Below are positions 34,715 to 43,002 of a stretch of 64,000 nt of DNA, one piece after another. Position numbers and translations under genes: made by a program. The stretch spans positions 248,001-312,000 of the forward strand of contig JACKCC010000013.1 of assembly GCA_020634245.1 (NCBI GenBank), given 5' to 3'. This DNA comes from Ardenticatenaceae bacterium (GTDB lineage Bacteria; Chloroflexota; Anaerolineae; Promineifilales; Promineifilaceae). Each line of letters opens with the position of its first letter. Positions within the stretch are counted from its first letter, which is position 1. Under the pieces are notes generated by a model. That model was not told where the DNA came from and ran no database searches. It saw only the letters and a list, made by a program, of their open reading frames with translations.

Positions 34715-35761
34715 ATGAAACCCAACCTGGATGTGGGCATCGTCGGATACGGCGCTTACGTGCCTCGCTACCGCATCCCGGCTAAAGAAATCAGTAAAAT
34801 GTGGACCGGCGGCGTGGGCGGCGTGCCCATCCAGGAAAAAGCGGTCAACGGCCTGGATGAAGACGTCGTCACCATGTCCATCGAAGCGGCGCGCAATGCC
34901 CTGGATCGCGGGCAAATTGACCCGCGCCAGATTCGCGCCGTCTGGGTGGGCAGCGAAAGCCATCCTTACGCCGTCAAGCCCAGCAGCACCATCGTCGCCG
35001 AAGCGATTGGGGCCGTCCCCAACACGCAGGCCGCCGACTGGGAATTTGCCTGCAAAGCGGGCACCGAAGCGATGCAGGCGGCCATTGCCTTCGTCGGTTC
35101 CGGGATGGCCAAATATGCCCTCAGCATCGGCATGGATACGGCCCAGGGTCGTCCCGGCGATGCGTTAGAGTATACGGCCGCTGCCGGTGGCGCCGCCATC
35201 CTCATCGGCTTAGCCGACGAATCAGTAGCCACCATCAACGGTTCCTACTCCTTTGTCACCGACACGCCTGACTTCTGGCGGCGTGCCCACGCCAACTATC
35301 CCTCCCATGGCGACCGCTTCACCGGCGAACCGGCCTACTTCAAGCACGTCATGGGCGCGGCCGAAGCGCTAATGGAAGCGGTGGAAGCGACGGCCACTGA
35401 CTACGATTGGGCCGTCTTCCACCAACCCAACGCCAAATTCCCGGAACGAGTAGCCAAAATGCTGGGCTTCAAACCGGAGCAAATTGCGCCCGGTTTGCTA
35501 AGTCCCCGCATCGGCAACACCTACTCCGGATCGACGATGATTGGCCTGACCGCCATCCTGGACATTGCCCAACCGGGCGACCGTATCCTGATGGTCAGCT
35601 ACGGCTCCGGGGCCGGTTCCGACGCCTTCGACATCCGCGTCACCGACAAAATCGAAGACGCCCGCGACCGGGCGACCAAGACCGAAACCTACATCAGCCG
35701 CCGAACCGAGATTGACTATGCGACGTACAGCCGCTTCCGGGATAAATTGAAAATGTCGTAA
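34715..35761 (+). CDS. hydroxymethylglutaryl-CoA synthase, archaeal type
   Basis: A 348-residue thiolase-fold enzyme joining acetoacetyl-CoA and acetyl-CoA. It is the archaeal form rather than the MvaS of Gram-positives: VGIVGYGAYVPRYRI start, Glu in WVGSESHPYAVKPS, catalytic Cys in FACKAGTEAMQ, and His in VFHQPNAKFPERV are all present. ATG 34715 is preferred, with AAGGA upstream and the right family length; ATG 34685 adds ten residues. It should form a complex with the thiolase and DUF35 proteins encoded next, as shown for methanogens. Its active site looks intact, in contrast to the next gene. Confidence 0.93.
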   Translation: MKPNLDVGIVGYGAYVPRYRIPAKEISKMWTGGVGGVPIQEKAVNGLDEDVVTMSIEAARNALDRGQIDPRQIRAVWVGSESHPYAVKPSSTIVAEAIGAVPNTQAADWEFACKAGTEAMQAAIAFVGSGMAKYALSIGMDTAQGRPGDALEYTAAAGGAAILIGLADESVATINGSYSFVTDTPDFWRRAHANYPSHGDRFTGEPAYFKHVMGAAEALMEAVEATATDYDWAVFHQPNAKFPERVAKMLGFKPEQIAPGLLSPRIGNTYSGSTMIGLTAILDIAQPGDRILMVSYGSGAGSDAFDIRVTDKIEDARDRATKTETYISRRTEIDYATYSRFRDKLKMS

Positions 35762-35822
35762 AGCGTAAAACGTAAAACGTATAAATAACGCATTACGTTT
35801 TACGCATTACGTTTTACGTTGG
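35762..35822. repeat. GTAAAACGTAAAACG iterated-word palindrome
   Basis: AAGCGTAAAACGTAAAACGT faces ACGCATTACGTTTTACGCAT and a further ACGTTTTACG. It fills the spacer before the thiolase gene and folds into a long hairpin upstream of its start. Confidence 0.7.
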
Positions 35823-35830
35823 AATGACTT

Positions 35831-36988
35831 ATGACCAACGTATCTATCATTGGAATTGGACAAACTGAAGTAAAAGAGATGTGGGAAACTTCCATCCGCC
35901 ACCTGGCCTGGTATGCCATTGAAGCGGCGATGGACGATGCCCACACGACGAAAATTGACGCCATTTACGTCGGCAATATGCTGGCCGGGGCGTTGAGCCA
36001 CCAGAATCACCTGGGGGCGCTGGTAGCCGATTTTGCTGGCCTGCGCGGCACGGAAGCAGTGACCGTGGAAGCGGCTGACGCTTCTGGCGGGGCGGCGCTG
36101 CGCCAGGCGGTGCTGGCTGTGGAAAGCGGCCTGGTGGAAACAGCGCTGGCCATCGGTGTGGAAAAGATGACCGACCAGACCGGCTCGCCGGTCGAGGCGG
36201 CGGTGGCAACCGGCCTGGACGCCGACTACGAGGCGATGCAAGGATTGACGCTGGCCGGGGCCGGGGCGCTGTTGATGCGGCGCTACATGTACGAAAACAA
36301 TCTGCAAGTAGCCGATTTTGCCGGGTTCAGCGTCAACGCCCACGCCAATGGAGCCGATAATCCGCTGGCGATGTACCGCAACCGGCTGCGCGCCGAGAAG
36401 TTCGCTTTGGCGCCGCTGGTGGCCGATCCGGTATCGCTGTTTGATGCGGCTCCGATGGGCGACGGCGCGGCGGCGGTCATCGTCACCCGCCACGAGCGGG
36501 CGCTGGACATGGTGCCGCAGCCGATCCGTATTGCCGGTTCGGCGCTGGCAACGGATTCGATTGGGCTGCATGACCGCAGGAACGTGACCTGGCTCAAGGC
36601 GGCGGAACTAAGCGCGCATAAGGCGATGGCTAAAGCAGGCGTGACGCCGGAACAAATTGACCTGTTTGAACTGCACGACTCTTTCACGATTATGGCCGCG
36701 CTGTCGTTGGAAGCGGCCGGGTTTGCCGCGCGCGGTCAGGGTTGGCAGTTGGCCAGGGATGGGGAGATTGGGCGGAACGGCCGTATCCCTATCAGCACGT
36801 TTGGTGGCCTGAAAGCGCGGGGCAACCCGCTGGGCGCAACCGGCATGTACCAGATCGTGGAAGTGGCCCGTCAACTGCGCGGTGAAGCCGGTGCTAATCA
36901 GGTTGAAAATGCCAAAATCGGGATGGCTCAAAATTTAGGGGCGACAGGGGCAACGGCCGTGACGCATGTTCTCAGAGCAGCAGAGTAG
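35831..36988 (+). CDS. archaeal-type thiolase homologue lacking catalytic Cys and His
   Basis: A 385-residue protein aligned end to end with the archaeal acetoacetyl-CoA thiolases that bind HMG-CoA synthase through DUF35. The expected ACASGG nucleophile motif reads AADASGG (Cys to Asp, D83; codon GAC at 36077-36079), and the expected GHPxGATG reads GNPLGATG (His to Asn, N332). ELHDSFT and NLGATGATAV are normal. Both changes sit in otherwise perfect motifs, with no frame damage. It may be a non-catalytic partner that shapes the complex, or may carry a different chemistry. Acetoacetyl-CoA would then come from another thiolase. Confidence 0.85.
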   Translation: MTNVSIIGIGQTEVKEMWETSIRHLAWYAIEAAMDDAHTTKIDAIYVGNMLAGALSHQNHLGALVADFAGLRGTEAVTVEAADASGGAALRQAVLAVESGLVETALAIGVEKMTDQTGSPVEAAVATGLDADYEAMQGLTLAGAGALLMRRYMYENNLQVADFAGFSVNAHANGADNPLAMYRNRLRAEKFALAPLVADPVSLFDAAPMGDGAAAVIVTRHERALDMVPQPIRIAGSALATDSIGLHDRRNVTWLKAAELSAHKAMAKAGVTPEQIDLFELHDSFTIMAALSLEAAGFAARGQGWQLARDGEIGRNGRIPISTFGGLKARGNPLGATGMYQIVEVARQLRGEAGANQVENAKIGMAQNLGATGATAVTHVLRAAE

Positions 36989-37221
36989 CAAAGTTGCAGG
37001 GTTACAAAGTGGCCAGGTGACTTTTTTATCTTGCCACTCTGCAACTTTGCCCCTTTTTCCCCTCTTTTGACAGTTTTTGACAGTATCTTTTAACTGCTTG
37101 ACAGGTTATGAAAGGATAGTTGTGCATAATAACTCATGGTGTAAGCTGAGACTATTAGTGGCTTGCAAATGCAGTTGATTAGGAACTACAAGACTAACAA
37201 CTAAAGGACTAAGGACTTAAA
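36989..37221. other. intergenic hairpin and TTGACA repeats before DUF35 gene
   Basis: AGCAAAGTTGCAGGGTTAC... pairs with TTGCCACTCTGCAACTTTGC (36988-37050), a likely terminator or processing hairpin. Three TTGACA hexamers follow at about 37067-37105, each without an ideal -10 at 17 bases. A GACTA/AGGACT word string ends before the start codon. Confidence 0.5.
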
Positions 37222-37629
37222 ATGGAAGTATCACGTCATTGGCGTTTACAAGAACAACGGTACAAATTGGTAGGCGAAACATGCGATTCTTGCGGCGTTA
37301 AACTTTTCCCGCCGCGTGATGTTTGCCTGGAATGCGAAGCTCCGGCTAAAGAGCTGTTTACCTTTACCGGGACTGGCGAAGTTTTTTCCTACACCACGAT
37401 TTATGATGCACCGGCCGGTTTTGAACATACCGCGCCGTATACGATTGCGCTGGTCAAGCTGAATGAAGGCCCCATCGTCACCGCCCAATTGACCGATGTT
37501 GATAAAGAAGATGTACATATCGGCATGCCCGTAGAAATGGTAACGCGCAAGCTGCGCAGCGACGGCGAGGAAGGAATGATTGTCTACGGTTACAAATTCC
37601 GCCCGGCTGTTGTTGTCCAACCTGCCTGA
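37222..37629 (+). CDS. DUF35 zinc-ribbon OB-fold protein
   Basis: A 135-residue acyl-CoA-associated protein. The zinc ribbon is ETCDSCGVKLFPPRDVCLECEAP (two CxxC pairs), followed by the OB-fold with FSYTTIYDAPAGFEHTAPYTIALVKL and VEMVTRKLR. In methanogens, DUF35 bridges thiolase and HMG-CoA synthase and shares one CoA site between them. Its presence after those two genes strongly indicates the same complex here, though the 233-base spacer means it may be separately transcribed. A terminator follows it. Confidence 0.92.
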   Translation: MEVSRHWRLQEQRYKLVGETCDSCGVKLFPPRDVCLECEAPAKELFTFTGTGEVFSYTTIYDAPAGFEHTAPYTIALVKLNEGPIVTAQLTDVDKEDVHIGMPVEMVTRKLRSDGEEGMIVYGYKFRPAVVVQPA

Positions 37630-37656
37630 TAGTTTCAAAATAATACAAACGAATTT

Positions 37657-37692
37657 GAACGGCTCTTCTCTTGGAGAATGAGCCGTTTTTAT
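37657..37692 (+). terminator. intrinsic terminator after DUF35 gene
   Basis: AACGGCTC pairs with GAGCCGTT around a 14-base loop (which can pair further as TTCTC/GAGAA) and is followed by TTTATTT on the plus strand. It closes the mevalonate cluster. Confidence 0.85.
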
Positions 37693-37724
37693 TTGAATGG
37701 GACGTATCGTCTCAATAATTCGTG

Positions 37725-37780
37725 GTAGGGGCAGTGCCTTGTGCCGGCCCACCAGGGCGACCACAAGGGTACGCCCCTGC
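37725..37780. repeat. GGGGCGACCCTTGTGG repeat family, copy 2
   Basis: In reverse orientation it carries GTAGGGGCAGTGCCTTGTGC then AGGGCGACCACAAGGGTACG. It is related to 29813-29868 and 45456-45510. It lies between the terminator and the next gene. Confidence 0.7.
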
Positions 37781-37817
37781 TTTTTAAGAACATACAACGG
37801 GACACGGATAAACGCGG

Positions 37818-38678
37818 ATGAACACGGATAGGGATATTTTTGCGGTTGTTTTGGGGGAAATGCAAGATGCCGGTCTGCCGCATATTGGCTGCCGCTGTCC
37901 TAATTGCAGTTCTGGAAGAGTTGGCTATGCGGCTTGTCTGGCGGTGGTGGACACACGCGGCGCGAACACAAACGTCACTCTCATCGACGCTACGCCCGAT
38001 ATTAAACACCAATTAGAGCTGCTGGCTGATTATCTGAGGCCGCATGGGGAACGGCCGTATCGCTTCAATCCGCCCGACGCCATTTTCCTGACTCACGCTC
38101 ACCTGGGTCACATCGGGGGCTTGCCCCAGTTTGGGCCGGAAGCGATGGCTGTCAGCGGGCTGCCGGTGTATGCGTCGGCGGAATTGGCGGCGCTGCTGCA
38201 AGAAACGCGGCTGTGGTCGCCAATGGTAGCCAATCTGGATATACGGCCGTTCACCCCCCACCAATCCATCCCCCTCGCTCCCAACCTGACCATCACGCCC
38301 ATTCCCGTACCGCACCGCGATGAATTACAAGTCGGCACGTTTGCTTTTAAGCTGCAAGGGCCACAGCAAACGCTGCTCTACCTGCCGGATATTGACGATT
38401 GGCAGGCCTGGCCGGAAGCGAAATCGGTACTGGCTGGGGTGGACACGGCCGTTGTCGATGCTTCGTTCTACAGTTTGGATGAATTAAACGGCCGTCCCCC
38501 GGTTGCCCACCCGCTCATTATGGACACGCTGGCCTTTTTTGCCGATTGGCCGGGCCAGTTAGTGCTAACCCATTTCAATCACACCAATCCGGTTTTGGTA
38601 AAAGGGAGCGAGGCGGAAACGGCCGTGTCCCAGACTGGAACCCAATTAGCTTACCCTGGTAAGCTAATACCCCTTTAG
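37818..38678 (+). CDS. PqqB/PhnP-like metallo-beta-lactamase-fold hydrolase
   Basis: A 286-residue protein. AGLPHIGCRCPNCSSGR gives a CxCxxC site like that of PqqB and PhnP, and the metal motif is LTHAHLGHIGG (HxHxGH), with later His in VPHRD and LTHFNHTNP. LIDATPD supports the PqqB-like group. No other PQQ gene is near, so a phosphodiesterase or other hydrolase role is equally possible. The first four codons lie in a dispersed repeat (ACGGATAAACGCGGATGAACACGG), so the native start could be a little downstream. Confidence 0.78.
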   Translation: MNTDRDIFAVVLGEMQDAGLPHIGCRCPNCSSGRVGYAACLAVVDTRGANTNVTLIDATPDIKHQLELLADYLRPHGERPYRFNPPDAIFLTHAHLGHIGGLPQFGPEAMAVSGLPVYASAELAALLQETRLWSPMVANLDIRPFTPHQSIPLAPNLTITPIPVPHRDELQVGTFAFKLQGPQQTLLYLPDIDDWQAWPEAKSVLAGVDTAVVDASFYSLDELNGRPPVAHPLIMDTLAFFADWPGQLVLTHFNHTNPVLVKGSEAETAVSQTGTQLAYPGKLIPL

Positions 38679-38775
38679 CAGCCTGTCATTGAAGGATTGG
38701 AACAAATCAAGAGATGGGAGATAATTAATCGTAAAGCTATGAAACACTCGCAGGAATCGAATGAGGAGGCGCAAA

Positions 38776-39708
38776 ATGAAACCTGATCTGCCAGCGCATT
38801 TTACAACGAAATCGGGACAAACTTCATTCCATAAGTCAATATCAAAAATTGGCAGGTTAGTACAGGCTTGTGCATATGTTATTCTATTGATTTTCGTACT
38901 CCCTTCTTGTCGTCAAACCGGAATGCAATCTGGAACAACGATGACATCAGCTAAAGATGGGATGGTGATGCTCTATGTGCCAGCCGGGGACTTTATTATG
39001 GGTAGCAATAAGGATGACTACTTGGCCAAACCCGATGAATTCCCGCAGCATCAGGTCTATCTAGACGCCTTATGGATCGACCAGACCGAGGTGACCAATG
39101 CCATGTTTGCCGCCTTTCTCAACGAAGCCGGTAATCAACAAGTTGATGGCAAAACCTGGCTGAATTTGCGCGTAACAGATCCGAAAATTGTCCAGGCAGA
39201 CGGGTTGTGGCAGCCCCAGGCCGGATATGAAAACCATCCGGTGATAAATGTAACATGGCACGGGGCACAGGCATATTGTGAGTGGGCTGGACGACGCTTG
39301 CCAACGGAAGCTGAATGGGAAAAGGCGGCACGGGGAACAGAAGGTAGCTTGTACCCTTGGGGCGATGACGCTCCCACCTGCGAATTAACGAATTACGACG
39401 GCGCCGAGTGTACGCTGCGGCACACAATGCCTGTCGGCTCTTACCCAGAAGGTCAGAGTCCCTATGGTGCGTTAGACATGAGTGGCAACGTTTGGGAGAT
39501 GGTGTCTGATTATTATGCAGCCGATTATTACGCCGATTCTCCTGGAAGTAATCCTACCGGTCCGATTGAAGGGGAATCACATGTTGTTCGGGGAAGCTCG
39601 TTTTATGTACACCAGTATGACGTTCGGTCAGCAAGACGCGGCGAATCCCTGTCTACCAGTTCGGGTTCCACCGTTGGGTTTCGCTGCGCTCTCTTGGCGG
39701 ATGATTAA
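38776..39708 (+). CDS. lipoprotein with formylglycine-generating-enzyme-like domain
   Basis: About 310 residues. A long basic lead is followed by a hydrophobic helix and the lipobox FVLPSC, so it is an outer-face lipoprotein. The remainder is an FGE-sulfatase (SUMF1) domain: VPAGDFIMGSN, ALWIDQTEVTNAMFAAF, NVTWHGAQAYCEWAGRRLPT, EAEWEKAARG, YPWG, DMSGNVWEM and VGFRCAL. True FGE enzymes keep two active-site Cys near the C-terminus; here only one (GFRC) is clear, so it more likely binds than oxidises. ATG 38776 has GAGGAGG seven bases ahead. Its C-terminal ending resembles variable regions of diversity-generating retroelement targets. Confidence 0.83.
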   Translation: MKPDLPAHFTTKSGQTSFHKSISKIGRLVQACAYVILLIFVLPSCRQTGMQSGTTMTSAKDGMVMLYVPAGDFIMGSNKDDYLAKPDEFPQHQVYLDALWIDQTEVTNAMFAAFLNEAGNQQVDGKTWLNLRVTDPKIVQADGLWQPQAGYENHPVINVTWHGAQAYCEWAGRRLPTEAEWEKAARGTEGSLYPWGDDAPTCELTNYDGAECTLRHTMPVGSYPEGQSPYGALDMSGNVWEMVSDYYAADYYADSPGSNPTGPIEGESHVVRGSSFYVHQYDVRSARRGESLSTSSGSTVGFRCALLADD

Positions 39709-39717
39709 GCAATATCT

Positions 39718-39724
39718 GTCCCTT
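39718..39724. repeat. 7-bp target duplication, left copy, of second IS
   Basis: GTCCCTT, repeated at 41571-41577 immediately outside the other end of the element. Confidence 0.7.
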
Positions 39725-41570
39725 GAGGGTTTTGCTATTAAAAACGGGAGATAATAGTGACCACGTTTTGCAAATTCTCTCTGGAAATAGGCTCCCCCCA
39801 TTGAAACAAGCTCAAAACAAAAATGGTGTTTTTGCTACAAAATCAGTCGTTTGTAAATCAGTCAATAGAGGATTGAAACTAACAAAAGATCAGCAGCGGT
39901 TCTAGTCAGATTTGTCTCCCAGACGCTGCATGGCGCGAAGATTGATGAGGATATAGATCAGGGTGTTCTGATTCGCAATCGCCAGTTGGTTGCGCAGCTT
40001 GGGTCGTTCAATGCCCAGAGCCACCGCTTGAGAAAAGATACGCTCAACGGCCGTGCGCTGCTGGTAAACAGCCTGATAGCGGTCACTTTCCCGGTCGAGT
40101 TGGTAACGAATCCGAGCACCAGGAGCGGTGGCCATGACCAGTTTGCAGCCGCCGTCTGACCAATTGGGATGATCAATCGGACAGGTGTCGCCAGTTGGTT
40201 CGGGATGTAGTAGAGGGCAGGCGAAACGGCCGCGTTGGTGCTGAACCAGCGAGGTACGATTCGTAAAGGTACTTTGGCAGGGCATGGCCAGGTCTGCTGC
40301 ACATAAGGGCAAACCAGCGGAATCAAAAAGACGATGGCCCTGCTTCATCTGGCGGAGGGGCACAGCGGCAAAGCCATCATGTTCGAGGTTGTGGAAATAA
40401 TCGTAGACGTACCAGGCATCAAAAGCGGCATCGGCAGTGCCAAAGCAAGGCCGAGTCCCAAGACGCTGCTCCACTTGAGCCATAAGCGGCAAAAAGTAAG
40501 TGGAATCACCGAAGTCGAAGGTTTGGGTCAACTCGGCCAGGACAAACTCGCCAATATCAGGCAGTTTGGTCGCAACCACACCGGAAGCATAGCCCCAGTA
40601 ATACTCACCGACGCTCACCTTCTCACTAACCGACTGGCCTTCCTTGGTCGGGGTGACCTGGTTTCGCTTCCGCTTACAGCCCAGTTTGCAGTCGGGGTCG
40701 CCAGCAGGCTGCGCTGTTTTATCGAAGCGCCCTTCTTTAATAAAGGTTTTGGGATTGTTTTCCTTGACCCAGGCCAGAATGTGCTTTGTGTCAATGCTGA
40801 CAGTCTGACCAAAGTCAACGCCAAGACGATGGTGCAGCCAGGCAACCTGACCGTCAATGAATTCTTGCAAGAGGTCATTGGGCAGCGCTCCCATCTTTCT
40901 GGTGAAGTGTGCCTGAGCGGGCAAGCTTTGTTCGGGGTCAAAAGGGTGGTGTCTACCACCATGGCCCGTCGCCGGAAAACCAAGCGCCCAGATAAGACCA
41001 GGGTGGTCAGCCAAAAATCGGCGGAGGGCGCCAAAAGTCGGAAGCTGCTGCTCTAACCGCACCAGGTAGGAACCAATGTAAGCGGCCAAAGGCACAAGAC
41101 GCTCTCCTTGTTTACGGTCAGCCAGCGTTGCCGGCAGTTGTTCCCATTCAAGCAAGCGCAGTTGCGCAATTGCTCTTTGGGTGACTGGGCATCGCCGCAC
41201 ATAGCGAGGTTGAAATTGGTCGGCAAGTACAAGCCGAGGTAGGTATGCAGGCAGCGGAATGTGCCCTGAACGAAAATATGACCAAAACGGGGTATTGTTT
41301 GTATGATACAACATGGGAATGTTCTCCTTAAAAGGTGACTGATTCGTAGCAAAACCAGTATACCTGGGGAGCATTCCCGCATTTACTAAAACGTGACGGG
41401 TAAAAAAAGCCGATTACGAAAAACGTGGTTGGGGCCATGTTTCATGAAGCAGGGGGCAGGAAAAACGTGGCCGGAGTTTTAAGGCTACCACATTTTTCGC
41501 CACCTGTGCTACACTAAACGTGGTTGGTGTCACGAATAACGTGACCGTCATTATTAGGTGCAAAACCCTC
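39725..41570 (-). mobile_element. complete insertion sequence, 1846 bp
   Basis: It is bounded by perfect 11-bp terminal inverted repeats GAGGGTTTTGC (39725-39735) and GCAAAACCCTC (41560-41570), with GTCCCTT duplicated on both sides. It carries one transposase. Between the transposase start and the right end there are five AACGTGG/AACGTGA words (near 41391, 41421, 41462, 41516, 41538), with a matching GACCACGTTT at the left end (39758), probably transposase-binding sites. The 39736-39901 part holds no gene. Confidence 0.85.
39902..41314 (-). CDS. DDE transposase, IS1182/IS5-related group unresolved
   Basis: A 470-residue intact transposase. DDE residues can be placed in VSIDTKHILAW, FGTADAAFDAWYVYDYF, and the C-terminal YQQRTAVERIFSQAVALGIE with a conserved RTxVER-type Glu. 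CPLLHPEPTGDTC and nearby Cys residues suggest a zinc-binding insertion. The start is ATG 41314 with AAGGAG upstream, 20 codons inside the longest frame. It fits the DDE_Tnp_1 superfamily, but the IS family cannot be fixed from sequence alone. One ACGGCCGT copy (40048) lies inside. Confidence 0.85.
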   Translation of the reverse strand: MLYHTNNTPFWSYFRSGHIPLPAYLPRLVLADQFQPRYVRRCPVTQRAIAQLRLLEWEQLPATLADRKQGERLVPLAAYIGSYLVRLEQQLPTFGALRRFLADHPGLIWALGFPATGHGGRHHPFDPEQSLPAQAHFTRKMGALPNDLLQEFIDGQVAWLHHRLGVDFGQTVSIDTKHILAWVKENNPKTFIKEGRFDKTAQPAGDPDCKLGCKRKRNQVTPTKEGQSVSEKVSVGEYYWGYASGVVATKLPDIGEFVLAELTQTFDFGDSTYFLPLMAQVEQRLGTRPCFGTADAAFDAWYVYDYFHNLEHDGFAAVPLRQMKQGHRLFDSAGLPLCAADLAMPCQSTFTNRTSLVQHQRGRFACPLLHPEPTGDTCPIDHPNWSDGGCKLVMATAPGARIRYQLDRESDRYQAVYQQRTAVERIFSQAVALGIERPKLRNQLAIANQNTLIYILINLRAMQRLGDKSD

Positions 41571-41577
41571 GTCCCTT
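41571..41577. repeat. 7-bp target duplication, right copy, of second IS
   Basis: GTCCCTT directly after the right terminal repeat. After it the sequence continues to the PHP gene with no further gene. Confidence 0.7.
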
Positions 41578-41715
41578 GAATTGACAGTATAGGATGATAA
41601 GTAACTGTCCCCGGGTACGTTTTCTTTTCCCCTAAGATAATGCTTCTTGGACTTGGATAACTCTGCTGAAAATGATAGTATTGCAATCCACAATCATTTC
41701 AGGAAGGGGATAATT

Positions 41716-42825
41716 TTGGCCGAATTGTTTGAACTCATGGGTAACATGCACATGCATACCCCTTATTCAGATGGGGAAAAGTGGCATGCCGACATTGCTG
41801 AAGATGCTATCAAGGCCGGGCTTGATTTTATCATTGTCACTGACCACAACATTTGGGTAGATGGGGTTGAAGGATATTATGAAAACAGCAACGGCCGTGT
41901 CCTCCTCCTTTCTGGTGAAGAAGTACATAACCCGCGCCGCCAGCCGCAAGCCAGCCATTTTCTCGCCTACGGGGCCGAGCACGAATTAGCCTCGTTCGCT
42001 GCCAATCCGCAAGAACTCATCGACCAGACACTCGCTGCCGGCGGTTATGGCTTCCTGGCCCACCCGCATGAAGAGCCGCCAGAACCGCTGCTGGGCATTG
42101 GGGATTTGGGCTGGCACGATTGGGAAATCGATGGTTTCACCGGGCTGGAAATATGGAATTACATGTCCTCGTTTGCCAACGAGGTCAAACGCATCTTGCG
42201 CAAGCTGCCTATACAAAGTTCGCTACTGGCCAAGCTCGTCGGTTTGTACCTGACGGCCCACCCGGAGCGCTATCTCATGGCTCCGGAGCCGCGAACGTTG
42301 GCCCTGTGGGATGAACTGCTGGTGCAAGGAAAACGGGTAACGGCCGTTGGCAACAGTGACGCTCACGGAACCCCTCTCAGCCTGGGACCGTTCCACCGCG
42401 TCGTCTTCCCCTACGAATTCCTGTTCCGTGCCGTCAACACCCATATTTTGCTCACCAAGCCGCTGAACGGGAAACTGGAACACGATAAGAAGTTGATATT
42501 AGAGGCAATTGGTAACGGCCGTTCCTGGGTTGGTTATGATATGGCCCATTCTACCAAAGGATTCCGCTTCTCCGGGCAGGGCATTAACAAAGGCTTTGTC
42601 GGCGACAAAATCCAGCTTGATGCCGGAGCCACCCTTCAAGTCCTCTGCCCAACACGAGCCAATATCCGCCTCATCCGACATGGTAACGTCGTCGCCGAAA
42701 TCAAAAACGAAACCAACCTGACCCACATCCCCATTGATGAAGGTGCTTACCGGGCCGAATGCAGCCTGCTCTACGAAGGTAAAGAGCGCGGCTGGATTTA
42801 CAGCAATCCGATTTACCTTTGGTAA
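41716..42825 (+). CDS. PHP-domain metal-dependent phosphoesterase, CehA/McbA-like
   Basis: A 369-residue protein. The PHP metal site is visible in order: GNMHMHTPYSDG, IVTDHN, LLSGEEVH, FLAHPHEE and GNSDAHG. CehA-like PHP proteins hydrolyse carbamate or phosphate esters and are often tethered to envelope functions; the substrate here is unknown. The start is TTG 41716 because GGAAGGGG lies six bases before it. The C-terminal ~90 residues form a beta-sandwich (LQVLCPTRANIRLIRHGNVV). The IS inserted upstream may have removed its promoter. Confidence 0.87.
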   Translation: MAELFELMGNMHMHTPYSDGEKWHADIAEDAIKAGLDFIIVTDHNIWVDGVEGYYENSNGRVLLLSGEEVHNPRRQPQASHFLAYGAEHELASFAANPQELIDQTLAAGGYGFLAHPHEEPPEPLLGIGDLGWHDWEIDGFTGLEIWNYMSSFANEVKRILRKLPIQSSLLAKLVGLYLTAHPERYLMAPEPRTLALWDELLVQGKRVTAVGNSDAHGTPLSLGPFHRVVFPYEFLFRAVNTHILLTKPLNGKLEHDKKLILEAIGNGRSWVGYDMAHSTKGFRFSGQGINKGFVGDKIQLDAGATLQVLCPTRANIRLIRHGNVVAEIKNETNLTHIPIDEGAYRAECSLLYEGKERGWIYSNPIYLW

Positions 42826-43002
42826 GCGAAGTCTGCCGAGAAATCCCCATATGCTTGGCAGTTGGTCAGGATTCCTCTCTTCGTTCGGAATGACATCGGC
42901 ATTGCCCATTTTTTTCAAAACGAATTGGCAAAGCCACAACCTCAACCGCATTCTCGTGTTTTAGTTCTCAAATATCCATTCAATCATCCGCAGGTGGAAA
43001 TT

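Noticed and set aside
37060..37135. Promoter from three TTGACA hexamers before the DUF35 gene
   Set aside because: None has a good -10 at 16-18 bases; listed only as a spacer feature.
39860..39890. GGATTGAAAC, similar to the end of many CRISPR repeats
   Set aside because: Only isolated matches (also CCATTGAAAC nearby); no regularly spaced repeats, no spacers and no cas genes.
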